From Protula sp. h YS-2021 (Eukaryota; Annelida; Polychaeta; Sabellida; Serpulidae): DNA of 64,000 nucleotides. The position numbers and the translations under genes are program-made. The notes below the pieces were generated by a model that saw only the letters and a list, made by a program, of their open reading frames with translations, did no database searches and was not told the origin of the DNA. Each line of letters starts with the position of its first letter. Position 1 is the stretch's first letter. This document shows, piece after piece, positions 13,177 to 27,300 of the stretch. The DNA lies in assembly GCA_949752745.1 (NCBI GenBank), contig OX457033.1, positions 18,019,907-18,083,906 of the forward strand. The letters are read 5' to 3'.

Positions 13177-16100
13177 ATGGCAAGTATATACCATCTTGGC
13201 TGGCCGGGCATGGAGCTTCTCCCGTGCATCATTGTGGATCAAAGCAGTCGTGAGATGTACCACAGTGGAAAGCCTTTACCAGCCAAGAAAATGGGTGTAA
13301 ACACCTCAGAGAACAGATATGTAGAATTCGCCAGGGTTTTGTCGCTTTTTCCAATAGGTAAGCTACAGTAGACCTCTGTGAAGTTTGTGTAAAATGTAGG
13401 TCATGTTTGAAGTGAAAACAAGACTATAATGCTTCCTGTTCCGATCGCCGCCCTGCCCGGATCCATGCATGTTCTCAATTTGTGTTATATAGCAGGGTTG
13501 AGATTTCGCGGTCGCTCGGTCATCCGTGGCGACCAACTTTCGACTCGGACAACCAACTTTTTCCAGTTGATCGCCCGAGTGGCGACCATTTTTTTTTTCT
13601 TTGTATTTTCAGGTAAATACTGTTGATTATTTAAAACAACACTTCGTTGTTTTTTTTCATGAGAGGCGGGCTAGACAAATTTTGCAAAAATTGCGCCGGG
13701 CGACTATTTTCTGTGCCGGGCGACTAAGTTTTTAAAGTTGGTCGCCCGGAGGGCCTCAACCCTGTATAGTATAACATACAAAAGTGAAATTTCGTGTTGG
13801 TATGCCTTAGCTTTCATATTGTGGTGTAGTTTATATTTCGTTTGATTTTTCAAGGGATCTTTGATATAAAAACTTTGCTTATTGACAGACAAGCAGCAAA
13901 CTGCCATGAACACATTTATGGAGATTTCGTCTGAGTTCTGCGTCCGTAAATTCTTCATGGACAACAATCAGAAGGCATATATCTCCGTCGATACGCTGCT
14001 CATTTACGTCATGGTGTACCCCAAATGCCGCGCTTTTATCAAAGCACGAGAACAAACAGTCAACTATCTGTCGGTAGGTGCTACCGCCCCCTACTCCCCC
14101 ACACCACCACCACTAACCCAACCCGAATACCACGATGTCTGGGTTTTCCTCAACAAAACAAAATAACGAAGAATTTAATTATATTTTTTATTTGAGAAAA
14201 CGATTCTAAGTTGAAACAGTGCCTTTGTAATTTTATCGTAAATCATTTATTCTGCAGAACGTTTGGTGGGAGGGGTTAGGTTAGGATTACTACCAATAAA
14301 AAGTTTGAGAAGCACTCGCTTCTGACGCCGACTTGTTTATAACTTGTGTTGATTGGTTCGTGACAGCAATGGCTTGACTATCCATGCTTGGAGTGTGGCT
14401 TCATCAAGCGCAGCGGCTGCCTCTGCACTGACGATAACCCGTGTGACGGCGAGAAAACGGAATCCATAGGTAACCCCGATCAACCATAGCTTCGATTAAT
14501 GTCATTTCGGCGACAGTGTCAATACATCAATAGGAGTTAACAGAACATGTATTCCCTATGTTGTTACGTTGTTATCGCAGTGCGAAGAAGTGAAATTGTA
14601 TTGGTTCGCGTTTTCGTATAATGAATAACGAATTGTGTGTTCACAAGATACGGCTTGCTGTTGTTGGCAGGTTATTGCACGGAGACGATTGACAGACAAA
14701 TACAGACAGATCCGGGTGGGTTGCCTCTCCTAGAGTCACAACCATCCGTGACGTCACAATCTAATGCTGTTGCGCCCACGGTACAACAGCCACCCTTGCC
14801 GCCCGTGAGTTCCAAAAATATGTTATTTATTCCAGAAGAATTTTAAGAGAGACTTCGAATTAATATTGTAAGAATATTGTAAACAGCAGCAAAATATCTT
14901 TTGTAGTTTTTGTATCAATAGAAAATAAATTGTTTCCTCTTCGCTGCAAAAGTGAAAATTTTACGCAAAAAAAATTAGAGCTTATGTAAAAATTTTCAGG
15001 TTGTGCCAACATTTTTGCCTCCCGGGTCAGCAGGAACTGGGACTGCAGTGGTGACGCTAACGCCCAGCAATACGACGCCTGTCGTCACGCCGTCGCCCCG
15101 CGTCGTCAACGTCATTACGTCATCGTCGGGTGCTTCCGTGCCGGTGAGGGTCGATGCGTCTGTAGGGAGTTCCATAAATATGGGACTGATTTCAAAAGAA
15201 CGGGAAACAACCACTAATAATAGACAGTCATTAGGCCATATATATGTTGTTGCGTTGGAAACGAGACTTCGTCCTCTACTCATAACTACTGGGCATTTTA
15301 GTAACGGGAGCTGGTCAAATCGCCCAAAATACAAATCGCCCAAAATTTTGGTCAAATCGCCCAAACCACTATGCCAAATCGCCCAAAATATTTCTGGTCA
15401 AATCACCCAAAATTTTGGTCAAATCGCCCAAAATTCTTGACCAAATCGCCCAAACTTTTGATGTCGAATCGGCTAATAAGTTAATGGACTTTCATGGGTT
15501 TCAACTTTTTTTTGTACTAAAAACATGTTTCGACTCCAATTTTAATATTTTATTTCATTACTTTCGCCTTTTGAGACAAGATGTTCAAGATGCAACTCAT
15601 GGCATGAGTAAAACTCCCATCGATATTGCAACTACAGAAACAAGGCTAAGATGCTACGAGTTACTAATCGCTATTTTAAACACAAAACAAAGGATGAGTC
15701 TTTATAAGTTTGATATAAGATACTGAAGGTGCAACTCATGCTATGAGTAAAATTCCCATCAATATTTCAACTACAGAAACAAAACTAAGATGCCACGAGT
15801 TACTGATGTGATTAGCAGACAACTGTTTGATGCAAAGAAAACAATTGCACAATAATCACTGTAGAAGTCACCACCTACTCAGTTGCATTTATTATTGCAA
15901 TTGAGAATTTGAAAGGCCCATTTATAAATGCAATTGAGAATTTGAAAGGGCCATTTATAAATGTAATTAAGAAGTTGAAAGTCCCCTTTATCCTTTTATT
16001 TAATGTTTGAAATTGTGGGCCAGATCCAGTTTTTTTCAATAATCACTGTAGAAAGACATCACCATTCATAAATGCAATTGAGAATTTGAAATATCCATTT

Positions 16101-16765
16101 ATAAATGCAATTAAGAAGTTGAAAGGCCTTTTTATCCCTTTATTTAATGTTTGAAATTGTGGATGCAATCCGCCATTTCTGGGCGATTTGACCAATTTTA
16201 TTTTTGGGCGATTTGACCATTTTGGGCGATGCGACCATTTTTATTTTGGTCGATTTGACCATTTTTGGGCGATTTGTACTTTGGCCGATTTGACCATTTT
16301 TGGGCGATTTGTATTTTGGGCGTTTTGTATTTTGAGCGATTTGACCATAACCCTTAGTAACGATATAGTCCTATAATCTACTAAAATTATTCGCGTGTTC
16401 ATCTTCGAGCGTGCCATTGGTTGTGACGTCATGCCTTGTAGATGACCATAGTGACGGGAGAGACGCAGCAGTCACGTGCCGTTGTCTTGCCCAATGGCAA
16501 TCCTTCTACTAGCCGGGCAACGGACCAGGATTCTGCAGATCAAATTATCAAACAAGCTGTCAGTAAGTAGCGGTTCCGTCACGGCACAATCTAAACGATC
16601 GTCGGCACTCGCTGGATGTGTGTTTTTTTCCGAATGATATTCTAATCAATCATAATAATTATTGTTTGATGTGAGTAAGGGGCCAGTCGAAAGATTGAAA
16701 TCCTGTACGAGTTCTGTTGACTGTAGAAATCGGAAAACTTTGACGTACTAAAGGGTGCAGATCTT

Positions 16766-16800
<35 letters not shown>

Positions 16801-19800
16801 AAAAAGAGAAAGAGAGAGAGAATCTTAAGATGCTCAACACGTTATTTTGTGTGCCAGGTGCTGTGAGCCGGTCGCTGCTGCGAGTCCCGCCCGTACAGGC
16901 CGTGGTCGCTCCGATGCCTCCTATCAGACCAAAGACGCGTGACGTCGGTATACAGACTCGCGCCAACTTCGACTTTACGCCGCGCTATCGCGGCAAAAAA
17001 CGCGCGTATGATGATGCTGGCGCGTCCGAAGCTGCGGAAAAAGCGGCGGAAACGGAAAAATCCGCCGCCTCCAGTAGTTCGCAGACCCCTGGAGAGACGT
17101 TCCCTGTCAAAGTCGGTGATCAGGGGGGCAGTACTGGTGGCACGCCGCCGCAAGGGGCCGGCCTGCCTGCGTTATCCGTAGCGTCGTTGCCGACGTCACA
17201 TTCGCAGCCAATCAAAGTCTCGTTATGGAAGCTGCTCGATTCTGATTCGTCGGACGATGAGGATCGACAGAAAAAAGAAGAGAAGAAATCGGAAGAAAGT
17301 AACAAAGACAATGTAGCAAACACACAGCAGGTAGAGGCACAACCATCCACATCACAACAGAAGGCAAGCGTCGCTGGGGATGAAGGGGCGGATACATCGA
17401 AGCGTGATCTCAGTACCGCCGAGAGTGAAATTGCCACGAACGTTTCTGAAGCAGATCGAGACAGAGTTTCAGGGAGCGATAGCCCAGATAAAAGTGGTGT
17501 AAAGAAGACGGGCGAGGTTTCTACAAGTGATTCCCTGGTGCAGTCAGAGCAAGACAATGTACAGGATACCAGTGTCGCAAATTCCAAGGCTAGTAGCACT
17601 GAAAATAATGAACGAAAGAATGATAAATTCAAAGAAGCTAGTCTAAGCAGTGCAAGTGAAAACGTGGTGTCCTATCTGTTAGAAGAAAAAGAAGAATGTA
17701 GAAAAGAGTCCGCTGAATCGGTAACCATGGAGACAAATCAGCAGGAAGTTGCTTCCATGGAAACCGTTGGAACTGGAGCAGGCGAAGAAGGAGCAGACGT
17801 AATGAAAAGTAACACAAACTCCGAGTTGAATCCACTCGAAAAAACGGAAACAAGGGACGTTGAGAAGAAGGAAAGCGATAAAAAGGAAGATGTTGAGATG
17901 GATGTGGACGGCGATGAAAAGCCGTTAACGATTGATATGACAGAAGCGGAAAATGACCAGAAGAACAGAGAGAAGGAGGAGAAGAAAGACGAAAAGGAAG
18001 AAAGAGCAGAGGGAAAAGACACTGAAAACAAGGAAGAGTCCAGTAAGCTCAAGAAGGAAGTGAAGAAAGATGATCAAGGACAGAGAAAGAAATGGTACCA
18101 CAAGTTTGAGTACGTCCCCACGGAGGAAAAACTTTACAGGTCAGTATGTGGTGTCTCGCTCCCAGCGTCATCGAAATTCTCTTTTCTTCTGTTATTTTTG
18201 TTTTCTAGAAGCTAGAAGAAATTTGTATCTGTAAAACCGTTTAATTTTTCAAGTCATTTGAGATGATGTGTCTAAGCATGGCCGCGTTGCAAATCTTGGG
18301 TCAATTACAGGTGCACGTTCAAGCGGTGCGGCCAGTGTTTCGATTCACGCCGTGCGGCGGAGGTTCACAACCGGGTTCACGGTCTTTTCGGGCAGGAAGA
18401 CCCCATCAACCTCACCTGCTACCAGGTGCCTATTCAAAAAAAAAAGAAAAAAAAAAAAGCGGCCCATCTTCACCTGAGATATGGAGAAGCGAGGGATCCT
18501 TTAATGACGCATATGCATTTTAACTTAAAAATTCGTGGTTTAAATTAAACTAAGCTTATGCAAAAGTAAAAAGTAAATAATAGTAATGTGACTTTAAAAA
18601 AAAACCGTAAAAAATAAGGTCTTTCACTGGAATTATTTGTGTTGTTATTTATATTTTTATATACTCTACCTTACTTTTATTATGGGTGCGGTCGATGTTC
18701 TCCAGTTCTGTTACATTTGATGCAAATGTCGGTGCGGTGATAACCTGGATTTCAGGGGGGTGCTTTGTCAAGTATGAGATTGGCTGTTTGGCTACGTGTC
18801 TGGTTGGTGGTGTGTTCCAGTGTGAGTATAAGGCGCCGATGAGTCGCTGGTTTGACATGGTGCGACATTTGAAGGACGGTCATAATGTCGTGGTGACGGA
18901 GGACCCCCTGGGTTGTCATTTCTGTGGCAAGCTCTTGGAGAGTGAGGAGAAGCTTCTCAGGTACCAAATGACAGCAAACAGAAGAAAAAAAAAAAAAGAG
19001 TACATACAAAGTTGTCAGAACTCGTCCCCTCGTTAAAACTGTTCGACGTTTCCGCACTTGTATATATTTGAGATATTCTAAAATATTTCAGAAAACTAAT
19101 ATTTCAAGGTCTAGTTCTAGCAATAAGAAAACACGTGATCAACATGATCAAAATTTAAGTGAAAATTGTGAAATATGTTCCTTAACAGCTGAGTGAACGG
19201 TGGATTCTTGTACAGAATTATTGAGATAGGTTGAATGATGTAATGTGAGAATGATCCTATGGCTGGCTTGTAGGCACATCGACTTCCACTACATGGGGCG
19301 CTACAAGTGCGTGTACTGCGGGGCGCTGGGCTTCACGTGGAAGCAGATGGAGAATCACGTGGACACCTTGTGCAAGCTCAAGGGCAAGCGTGAGAAGCAC
19401 CTGGGCTGTCCCTACTGTCCCCTCGTCTTCCACATCCGGAACATGCGCAATGCCCATATGATGGCGCATACGGACCAAGGTGTGGAAATTGTTTAATTTG
19501 TACCGATTTTTCGAAGTGAAAAGGATCAGCGCTACTTCTTTTTCAATGTGGCGAAATCAGTACGATTAGTGTTCAGCCTAGTTTGACCATCACTACGCAT
19601 TATAAGTTATTGCTACTAGAACTGCAAAATGATTACAGATGGGCATTTTGCAGATGTTTGAAACGAAACTAGTGCTTCATTGAGTAACTGGTAAGCGTAG
19701 CCTTCTAACCAATTATTGAAGATGAAATGTGTGGGTGTTGATAGTTTAGGAGCATTGAGTCGTTTGTGGATACTGCGAGAAAAAGGGTTATTGCTGCGTT

Positions 19801-21352
19801 CGAGATGTTAGCATTGGCGGTGTTGCAGGTCTGCGATGTGTCTTCTGTAAGGACAAGAACGTCTGGGAGAGCTGGACAGAGTTGCGCAAACACTATCAGC
19901 AAAAGCACGGCGAAAAAATACGCTCTGCACTTAATCCTTATCGGAAGGTAATCTCGGTGACTTCTCGTTCATATGATGTTATTCATGGAACGTTTTACTA
20001 TTTCTGGTAGATATCGCAGGAAGAAGTGCTGACGTAATTTTGTTTTCTCGCCTTTATCTGATTTCCGGTTTGACAGCACGTTTGTTTATTACAGTGACAC
20101 ATGCCTTTAGTGTGTGGATGTCACGGACAGAAACGTTAGCGTGATATTCAGAGGTTAAGGTGATTAGAACCGGTACATTAGGACTTTAAGTTAACTTTTT
20201 CTTAACACCTGCCTGGTGGGGTAAGACGGTTAACAGATCTGCCTGCCTTCCTACACTCTCTTCCTGCTTGACCCCCCCCCCCCCCCCGCCTTTGTAATAA
20301 CCTGAAAATTAACCCAAAATTGAAGTTGTTTAAAACAAAATTATGCTTAGGCTGTATTGTTACTTTTATTCTTCGCGAAAACGTCACTTAGATTATACTG
20401 CGTAGACATTGCATATCAGTGCGATTTATTTCAACCTCCCCATATCTTTCTCCAACCCCGCCCCCCCCCCCCCCCCACCGATCACCTCCTTGTTAAACCC
20501 TCCATGACCGAAAAGCTACTTCTCTAGCTATTTGCCCGATCCGAGATTTAACCTACCAGGGCAGACGTTAAGGTAATGTCTTGTACACAGGCAACAGTGA
20601 CGTCAGTGGTAGATTTATTTATATTGTTTGACAATAGAGCGCGCTGCAAGTGAAGATACAGAAGAACCCCGAGTGTCATGTGTGTGCGCACGAGTGCAAG
20701 ACACACGAGGACTATGTGTACCACATGCGGAAAAAACACGACTTCATCCCTTACGTGCTGAATGAGTGTCAGGTGAGGGGGGTGTTAGGTAAGGGGCGGG
20801 ACTGGTGATGGGGGTGTTATGTAAGGGACGGGACAGGTGAGAGGGGGTGGGGTGTTAGGTAAGGGCCGGGACAGGTGAGAGGGATGTTAGGTATGGCGCG
20901 GGACCGGTGAGGGGGTGTTAGGTAAGGGGCGGGACAGGTGAGGGGGTGTTAGGTAAGGGGTGGGCCAGGTGAGGGAGTGTTAGGTAAGGCGCGGGACCGG
21001 TGAGGGGGTGTTAGGTAAGGCGCGGGACCGGTGAGGGGGTGTTAGGTAAGGCGCGGGACCGGCGAGGGGGTGTTAGGTAAGGCGCGGGACCGGTGAGGGG
21101 GTGTTAGGTAAGGCGCGGGACCGGTGAGGGGGTGTTAGGCAAGGCGCGGGACCGGTGAGGGGGTGTTAGGTAAGGGACGGGACCGGTGAGGGGGTGTTAG
21201 GCAAGGGGCGGGACAGGTGAGGGAGTGTTAGGTAAGGGACGGGACCGGTGAGGGGGTGTTAGGTAAGGGGCGGGACTTTTTCTGCATGTCCTTTCTCCAG
21301 CTATTTACATTGTAGAATAAATTTTACTTAATCTGTTATCTATATCTTTCTC

Positions 21353-21392
<40 letters not shown>

Positions 21393-24300
21393 CATCCTCC
21401 CTCCCTCTCTCTCTCTCTATTTCTCTCTCCCCCTCCCTCGCTCTCTCTCTTTCCCTCTCTCTCTCTCTCTCTGTTTTTTTTTCTTCATTTGAAAGTTGAA
21501 TTCAATTACTGTCATTGAATTGTGTGAAATGGAGGTATTGTTTCTGACTGAAATATGATTGGACCCCAATAAATGTTCCTTGCCATGTCGTCGTCATATT
21601 TTTGTAAAGAAAAACTTTACTTTTGCAGTTAGAAACTTTATAAAAGCTTGTGGTTGTCAGAAATGCACTCTTTAACTGAAAAAAACCTTTACTTTGATCA
21701 CAGAAGCTTACATGAATGTGTTTTATATCGTGATTATGCTGCGGGAAGGTATAGTTAATTATCAGTATAAAAATGACCCTAGCAAATAAAATGGTATTTA
21801 AAAACCTTGACATTTTAATAATGTGTTTACTGTTTGGGTCTCAGGTCTGTGACAAGATGTTCAAGTCTGTGAAGATGTTTGACTGGCACATGAAACATAC
21901 CCATGGCAACGAGGTGAAATGCCCCAAGTGTGACTTCACGGCGCGAAATGACCTACAGCTAAGGTGAGTGATGGGGCGGGGGAGGGGGGGGTGGGAGCGA
22001 GGGGGAAACCAAATACAGCCAAGTGCGCGCGCTTGTAGCGTTGTATCCGCATCGAGTAAGGTGGGCGCGGGTGGCGCGCATGTAGCTTCAGCAGGAAAGA
22101 AAGAGAACCACAGAAAGAGAAGGGGCTGTGATATCTTCTAATATATCCATATTGCTTTAGCGAAGAGATTTTTATAAACTGTATCTGTATTTTTGTTATG
22201 CAGAGCCCATGATCAAAGCCAACACCAGGCAAAGGAGTACGAGTGCGTTGAGTGTGGCAAGGAGTTTCAATTCTACCATCAACTGCGCATGCACATGGCG
22301 CACCATGCGCTGCACACTATCTACCACTGTAACGAGTGTGGCGCCGAATTCAAGCGCCAGAAGGAGCTCAGATCTCACGTCAAAAAAGGTAACCAAGGCA
22401 ACGAGCTACCTCGCTTGTTACTTTTCATGTGCATGACTCGGGGCAGATGAGCCACAGGCGGCCATTTTGGTTTTCGGCGTCGCCTGAGGTTTGGGAGAGG
22501 GTAGAATCAGTCGATGGTATTTTCAGTCATTTGCTGTGTCGAAATCCATCGCAGCAAGATGATCAAGCTATCAGGCCCGTTTTTGACAAATAGAAAAATT
22601 TTGGATGATGAATTCTAATTTTTAGTTTTATTTATTTTATTTATGCAGAACATCCGAAAGAAGAGGAGAAACCCATGCAGAAATGTCCAGACTGCGACTA
22701 CGAAAGCTTTACTAGGTAAGTTGAAAATGCATTTGTCAGAATTGCTATACCTTTCACTAACATCATTTAAAAAAAACTAGCGCAAATAAAGATAAATACA
22801 TATAATGAAGTTGAAAGGAGCATGTTTTTGCAAAATACGTTGAAAAAAATTTTGACTCCCGCCCCCACTGATACTCCCCCCCCCCCCCCCTCTCCTTTAT
22901 GCGCCAAATTTATGACAAATTTGGCTTAACCTTGAAATATACGCAGTCTTGTTGCTGCCCAACTCTACCATGCTCACGGGTTTTATAGACGACCCCTTAA
23001 TGTTTAGGGGCCATAAGTAAGACTGTCTAACGCCCTCCTATCCCTTTTGCACACCAAATTTGTGACGTCACCGATTAGCTTAATCTTAGCGTATGCGCAG
23101 CCGTGGAACTGCTCGCCTCTTCCATGCGTGCATATTTTATGGACAACCCCTTAATGTTTAGGGGCCATAAGTAAGACTGTTTAACACCGCCCATGCCCCC
23201 CCCCCCCCGCCCCCAGTCCCTTTTGTACGCCACATTTGTGACGTCACTCATTCATTGGCTTAATCTTGGAACTGCCCGCCTCTTCCATGCGTACGTATTT
23301 TATGGGATGACCCCTTAGTGTATGAAGTGACATTTACAGGAGGACGCTGGAGCTGCACATTAAGCGCTACCACCCCAAGCTGGCGGAGGAGATAGAGGAG
23401 AGCGAAACTCGCGCCACACCCGCTATCCCCGAGCACAGCTACTTCAACACCAAGGCCAGCCCACCCGAGGCCGAGGCACCCAGGTTCAAACCGCCCAAGC
23501 CGCTTCATGAAGTACCACCTCCTCCCAGGCCAAAGACTAGGTAACAACATCTGGCTTTAGTTATTTTAGAAGCTGAGTATCGATTTTTTTCAGGAGATGT
23601 CTTCTATTTAAATTAAGTAACTGTCAACTGCTGGCGTAGCCCGAGGTATGCGTGTTCATTGCCTTGTGTGTTTATTTAGCTCTAGTGGTGGCAGTAAGAA
23701 AAAGAAAAAGGGCAAGAAGAAGTGGAGCTACCAGAAACCAAGGGTTCCCTACCAAGCGGAACTGGACGAGAATGGCGACCCGATCACGCCCGCCATGAGC
23801 GAGAAACGCAGGCTCAAACTGTGAGTGGTAACGGCGTGCCCGCCCCCCCCCCCCCCCCGCCAGCGCTGTTGGTAGTGCTGTGGTGCCAGGGAGTAAGAGT
23901 GGGCTGGTGGTTGCCAGCATTTCTGCGTGGGAGGACGTGAATATACTTCTTGCTCATGTATGCGTATATCCAATGTTGCAAGACGAGCATGTATTTAAGA
24001 AAAAAAAAATGATTAAAACCGCACATGTATTTATGAAAAAAATGATTACAACCGCACATGGTCAGTTGTTAGGGGTGGGGAACTGTGCGTACGCTGATAT
24101 TCTAGTCAATGGGTGACCGTCATGAATGTGTGGATATCGGGGGGGGGGGGGGGTTAAGAATGTTGTACGTAGTTTCTGAGATGACCCCTTACGTGCATGC
24201 AGAGAGATGCGCGAGAAAGTGGAGAAGCTCAAGTCGCTGGTGAAGGAGAGCTGTGTACGGACGCGCACGTACGAGGAGAACAAAGAGCTCAAGCTCATCA

Positions 24301-27300
24301 AGAAACGCAAGGCCGAGGCGCTAGAGGGCGCTGCTGCCAACACCACCACGGTAGGCGCATGGATAGTACAGCAGGTGCTCGCTAATGTAGGACCACTCAC
24401 TTAAATGGTACAGCAGGTGCTCGCTAATGTAGGACCACTCACTTAAATGGTACAGCAGGTGCTCGCTAACGTAGTGCCACTCACTTAAATTCTATAGAAC
24501 CTGCTCGGTAAGTCGTACAATTTGGGACCGAAAAAGTAGTTCGAATTATTGACTAGAAGAAATTATAGAGTGAGGGAAATATATTAGCTGGTAAATAAAA
24601 GTGTTAGGAACGTATAAAAAGAATTCAATGGCCAAGTTCAAAAAAAGATTTCCGAAGTTTATTTTTTACCTGAAAAATATTCCTTAGGTGGAAACAGCGG
24701 ACGGACCAGAACCGAAAAGGCAGCGGGTGTCCAAATACGGCCGCTCAATCTCAGTCCGCACGTATGGAGAAGACGATATCTACATGCCAAAGGCGCGGGG
24801 CTTCAGCGAGAAGAAATCGCAGAGGGAGAGGTAGCTGTCTCGTCTGTCTGTGTTCGTTGAGCTATCTGGAAGTATTTTGTTGCTGCTTGTAGTAGTTCAT
24901 TGTATTTCTGCGTTAGATAAAAAATTTCAATCTTAAATGTCGCTGTTTGAAAGGATCCATCGCACAAAGTGAACGACAACGTGACGTCTGTTTGCAGGCC
25001 TCGTGCGGGCGATGGCATCGCTCCTCCTGAGAGCTGGCAGGACGAAGCGAACACGCACTACCCGTACACAGACCATTGTTACTTCGCCGTAGAAGCCGCG
25101 GACAACATGGCGCACTCACAGGAGTACATGGACATGCTGAGCAGGAACTCCAGCGCCCCGAACTACCCGTCCAACTATTCCAACCTCCGGCGGAGCTCCC
25201 AAGACGACGACGCTGGTGACTATCACACGGATCAGATCAGGATACGCAGAATAGGACCACCCGGATCTGCATCCAGGGGCAGAGTGGAGACATTTTATCC
25301 GCGTGGACGCCCGACAAAGCAACAGCAACAGCTCTACCAGCGTGGATTATCGCCCCGGCGGTCACATCGACCCGGATTCGTGCCGCTCAATCCAGATTCG
25401 AAAATGACGCACGAAATCATAAAGATCCAGAAACCGCTTCCGTCATCAACGGAGCCAGACGACATGCGATTGGACGACATCGATAATGAGCTCATTAAAG
25501 AAGTGGCCAGAGACCCGCTTCTACAAGGCATAATCGATTCCATGGATCAGCAACAGGCGCACAACATCACTCAAGAATCGCCTAACAGGGCCATTGAGCA
25601 GCAATCTCGCCACGCGATGCCGCCCAGTTCCCTCAATCTTGGCCACAGTGGGGTCACTGTTATCCCCCCGATTACGCCCCCATCCACGCCGCAGAAAGCC
25701 ACCAGTGCTGCCCAACCAAGCATAAATCCCGGGGCTGGTCTGACCCCAACCAAACAAAGCGTCATCGATCTTCTGTTAAGCAAAATCGAATTGAATGAAG
25801 AGCAGTTAAATAGGTTAATTGAAGAACAAACGGGCGGCCAGGGTGATTTAACAAGTGAAGGGAATGTGAACTCCAGTGTGGGCGATTTGATTGGCCAGCC
25901 AGGCTTGGCACATCCGGGTATGTCAGGCACTGACGTCATACACCAGCACGGGAGTGAGGTTTTAAGTCTGGAACAGCTTTCTAGCGGAAACGTTGCTAGC
26001 ATTACCCGAATCAATACTGAATATTCAAGTGCAAGGCCGATTGAGGAAAAACATCAAGATTCAACTAAGAGCGACAACCAGGTCACCGGAAGTGAAAATC
26101 AACCAATAGAAACTGAGCATCCTGCAGTAGATGAGGAGATTCCAGCTGTGGGCACCTCAGAAAGTGTGCTTGAGAGTGAAACAATAGGCATTGAAGATCA
26201 GGATGTTACCGAAATGAATGACAATAATTCGACACAGGTCGGAAGGTTTTCACAAGCAGGTCAGTACGTCTCGAACGACGCTGTGGGAAGGTTAGAGCCA
26301 CAAAACAGTGACGTGGACGGGCAGAATGGCCCAGGTCTAGCAGGCGATCAAGGAGTGGCTATGCTGGAAGCATCTGAGCAAGTGGCTATGCGTGGGGAGT
26401 CGGAAGGAATTGCTACATCTGGGTCGTCGGAAGGAATGGCTATGCTTGAAGCATGTGAAGAAGTGGCTGTTGCAGAGGGAAATGTAATTCCTCAACATTT
26501 TGCAGGTATGAACACTTATTCATATGGTATTGTAACACGTCATACATGATTATTTTACGAGTGCGAATTCCTTGTAATCGAACTGAATAGTTTGGAATGT
26601 ATAGTTGCTATATCCTCTTAACCTACAAGGTTGTATTGTTCAAAACATGGAATGAATATAACACGTTGTGTAGTGCATTAAGCATCGGTGTGCCTATTTG
26701 TAAGTTACAGTGTGGCATGCATAAAGGGTCAATGTATGGCGTATTTATCTCTTTGCATATGTCAACAGATGTCCCAGTGGAGAATGAGGAAGTGCGCGTG
26801 CACACTGGCTCCGATACGGATTCGAACCCGGACCCCGAAAGTGAGATGATGCAGCATGGCGTGGTGCCGCCCTCCCCAGTCCAAGAACAAGGCCAAGGTA
26901 CAACAAAACAGACCAGTCCCGAATTCACTGAAATTTACCCGATAGTCATAAAGCACAAATTCGATTATTTTGACCTCAGCTCAAGTATAATGATATTACT
27001 CTTCTTTGCCAAAAGAATGACCTCAGTATCTCCCTAAATGGTTGTGCGGTGTTGAAAAAAAATTAAGACTTGACTTAACTTGCAAAATACATACATAAAA
27101 GAAATGCAGTAGCGGAGTAGTTTGGTAATTAGTTTGCCTTCTTTACTCAGACGGGGACGAGAGAGCGGGCGATCAGCCGTACGGTAACCTGGCTACCCTG
27201 GCCCAGGCCGTGGAGTCAGCCCGGTCCATACAGGAAGCTGAGAACAGTGCCACGCCGCGTTCACAGCCGGTTCGTTTTCCTTAAACTTCGTAGTGTTTAT

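Noticed and set aside
15003..15440. Long frame extending exon 5 into intron 5
   Set aside because: The extension runs into the terminal array of the transposon at 15306; the donor at 15144 keeps frame with exon 6.
17120..17632. 170-codon minus-strand frame opposite zinc finger exon 7
   Set aside because: Low-complexity shadow of the Ser/Glu/Lys-rich coding strand; no splice or motif support.
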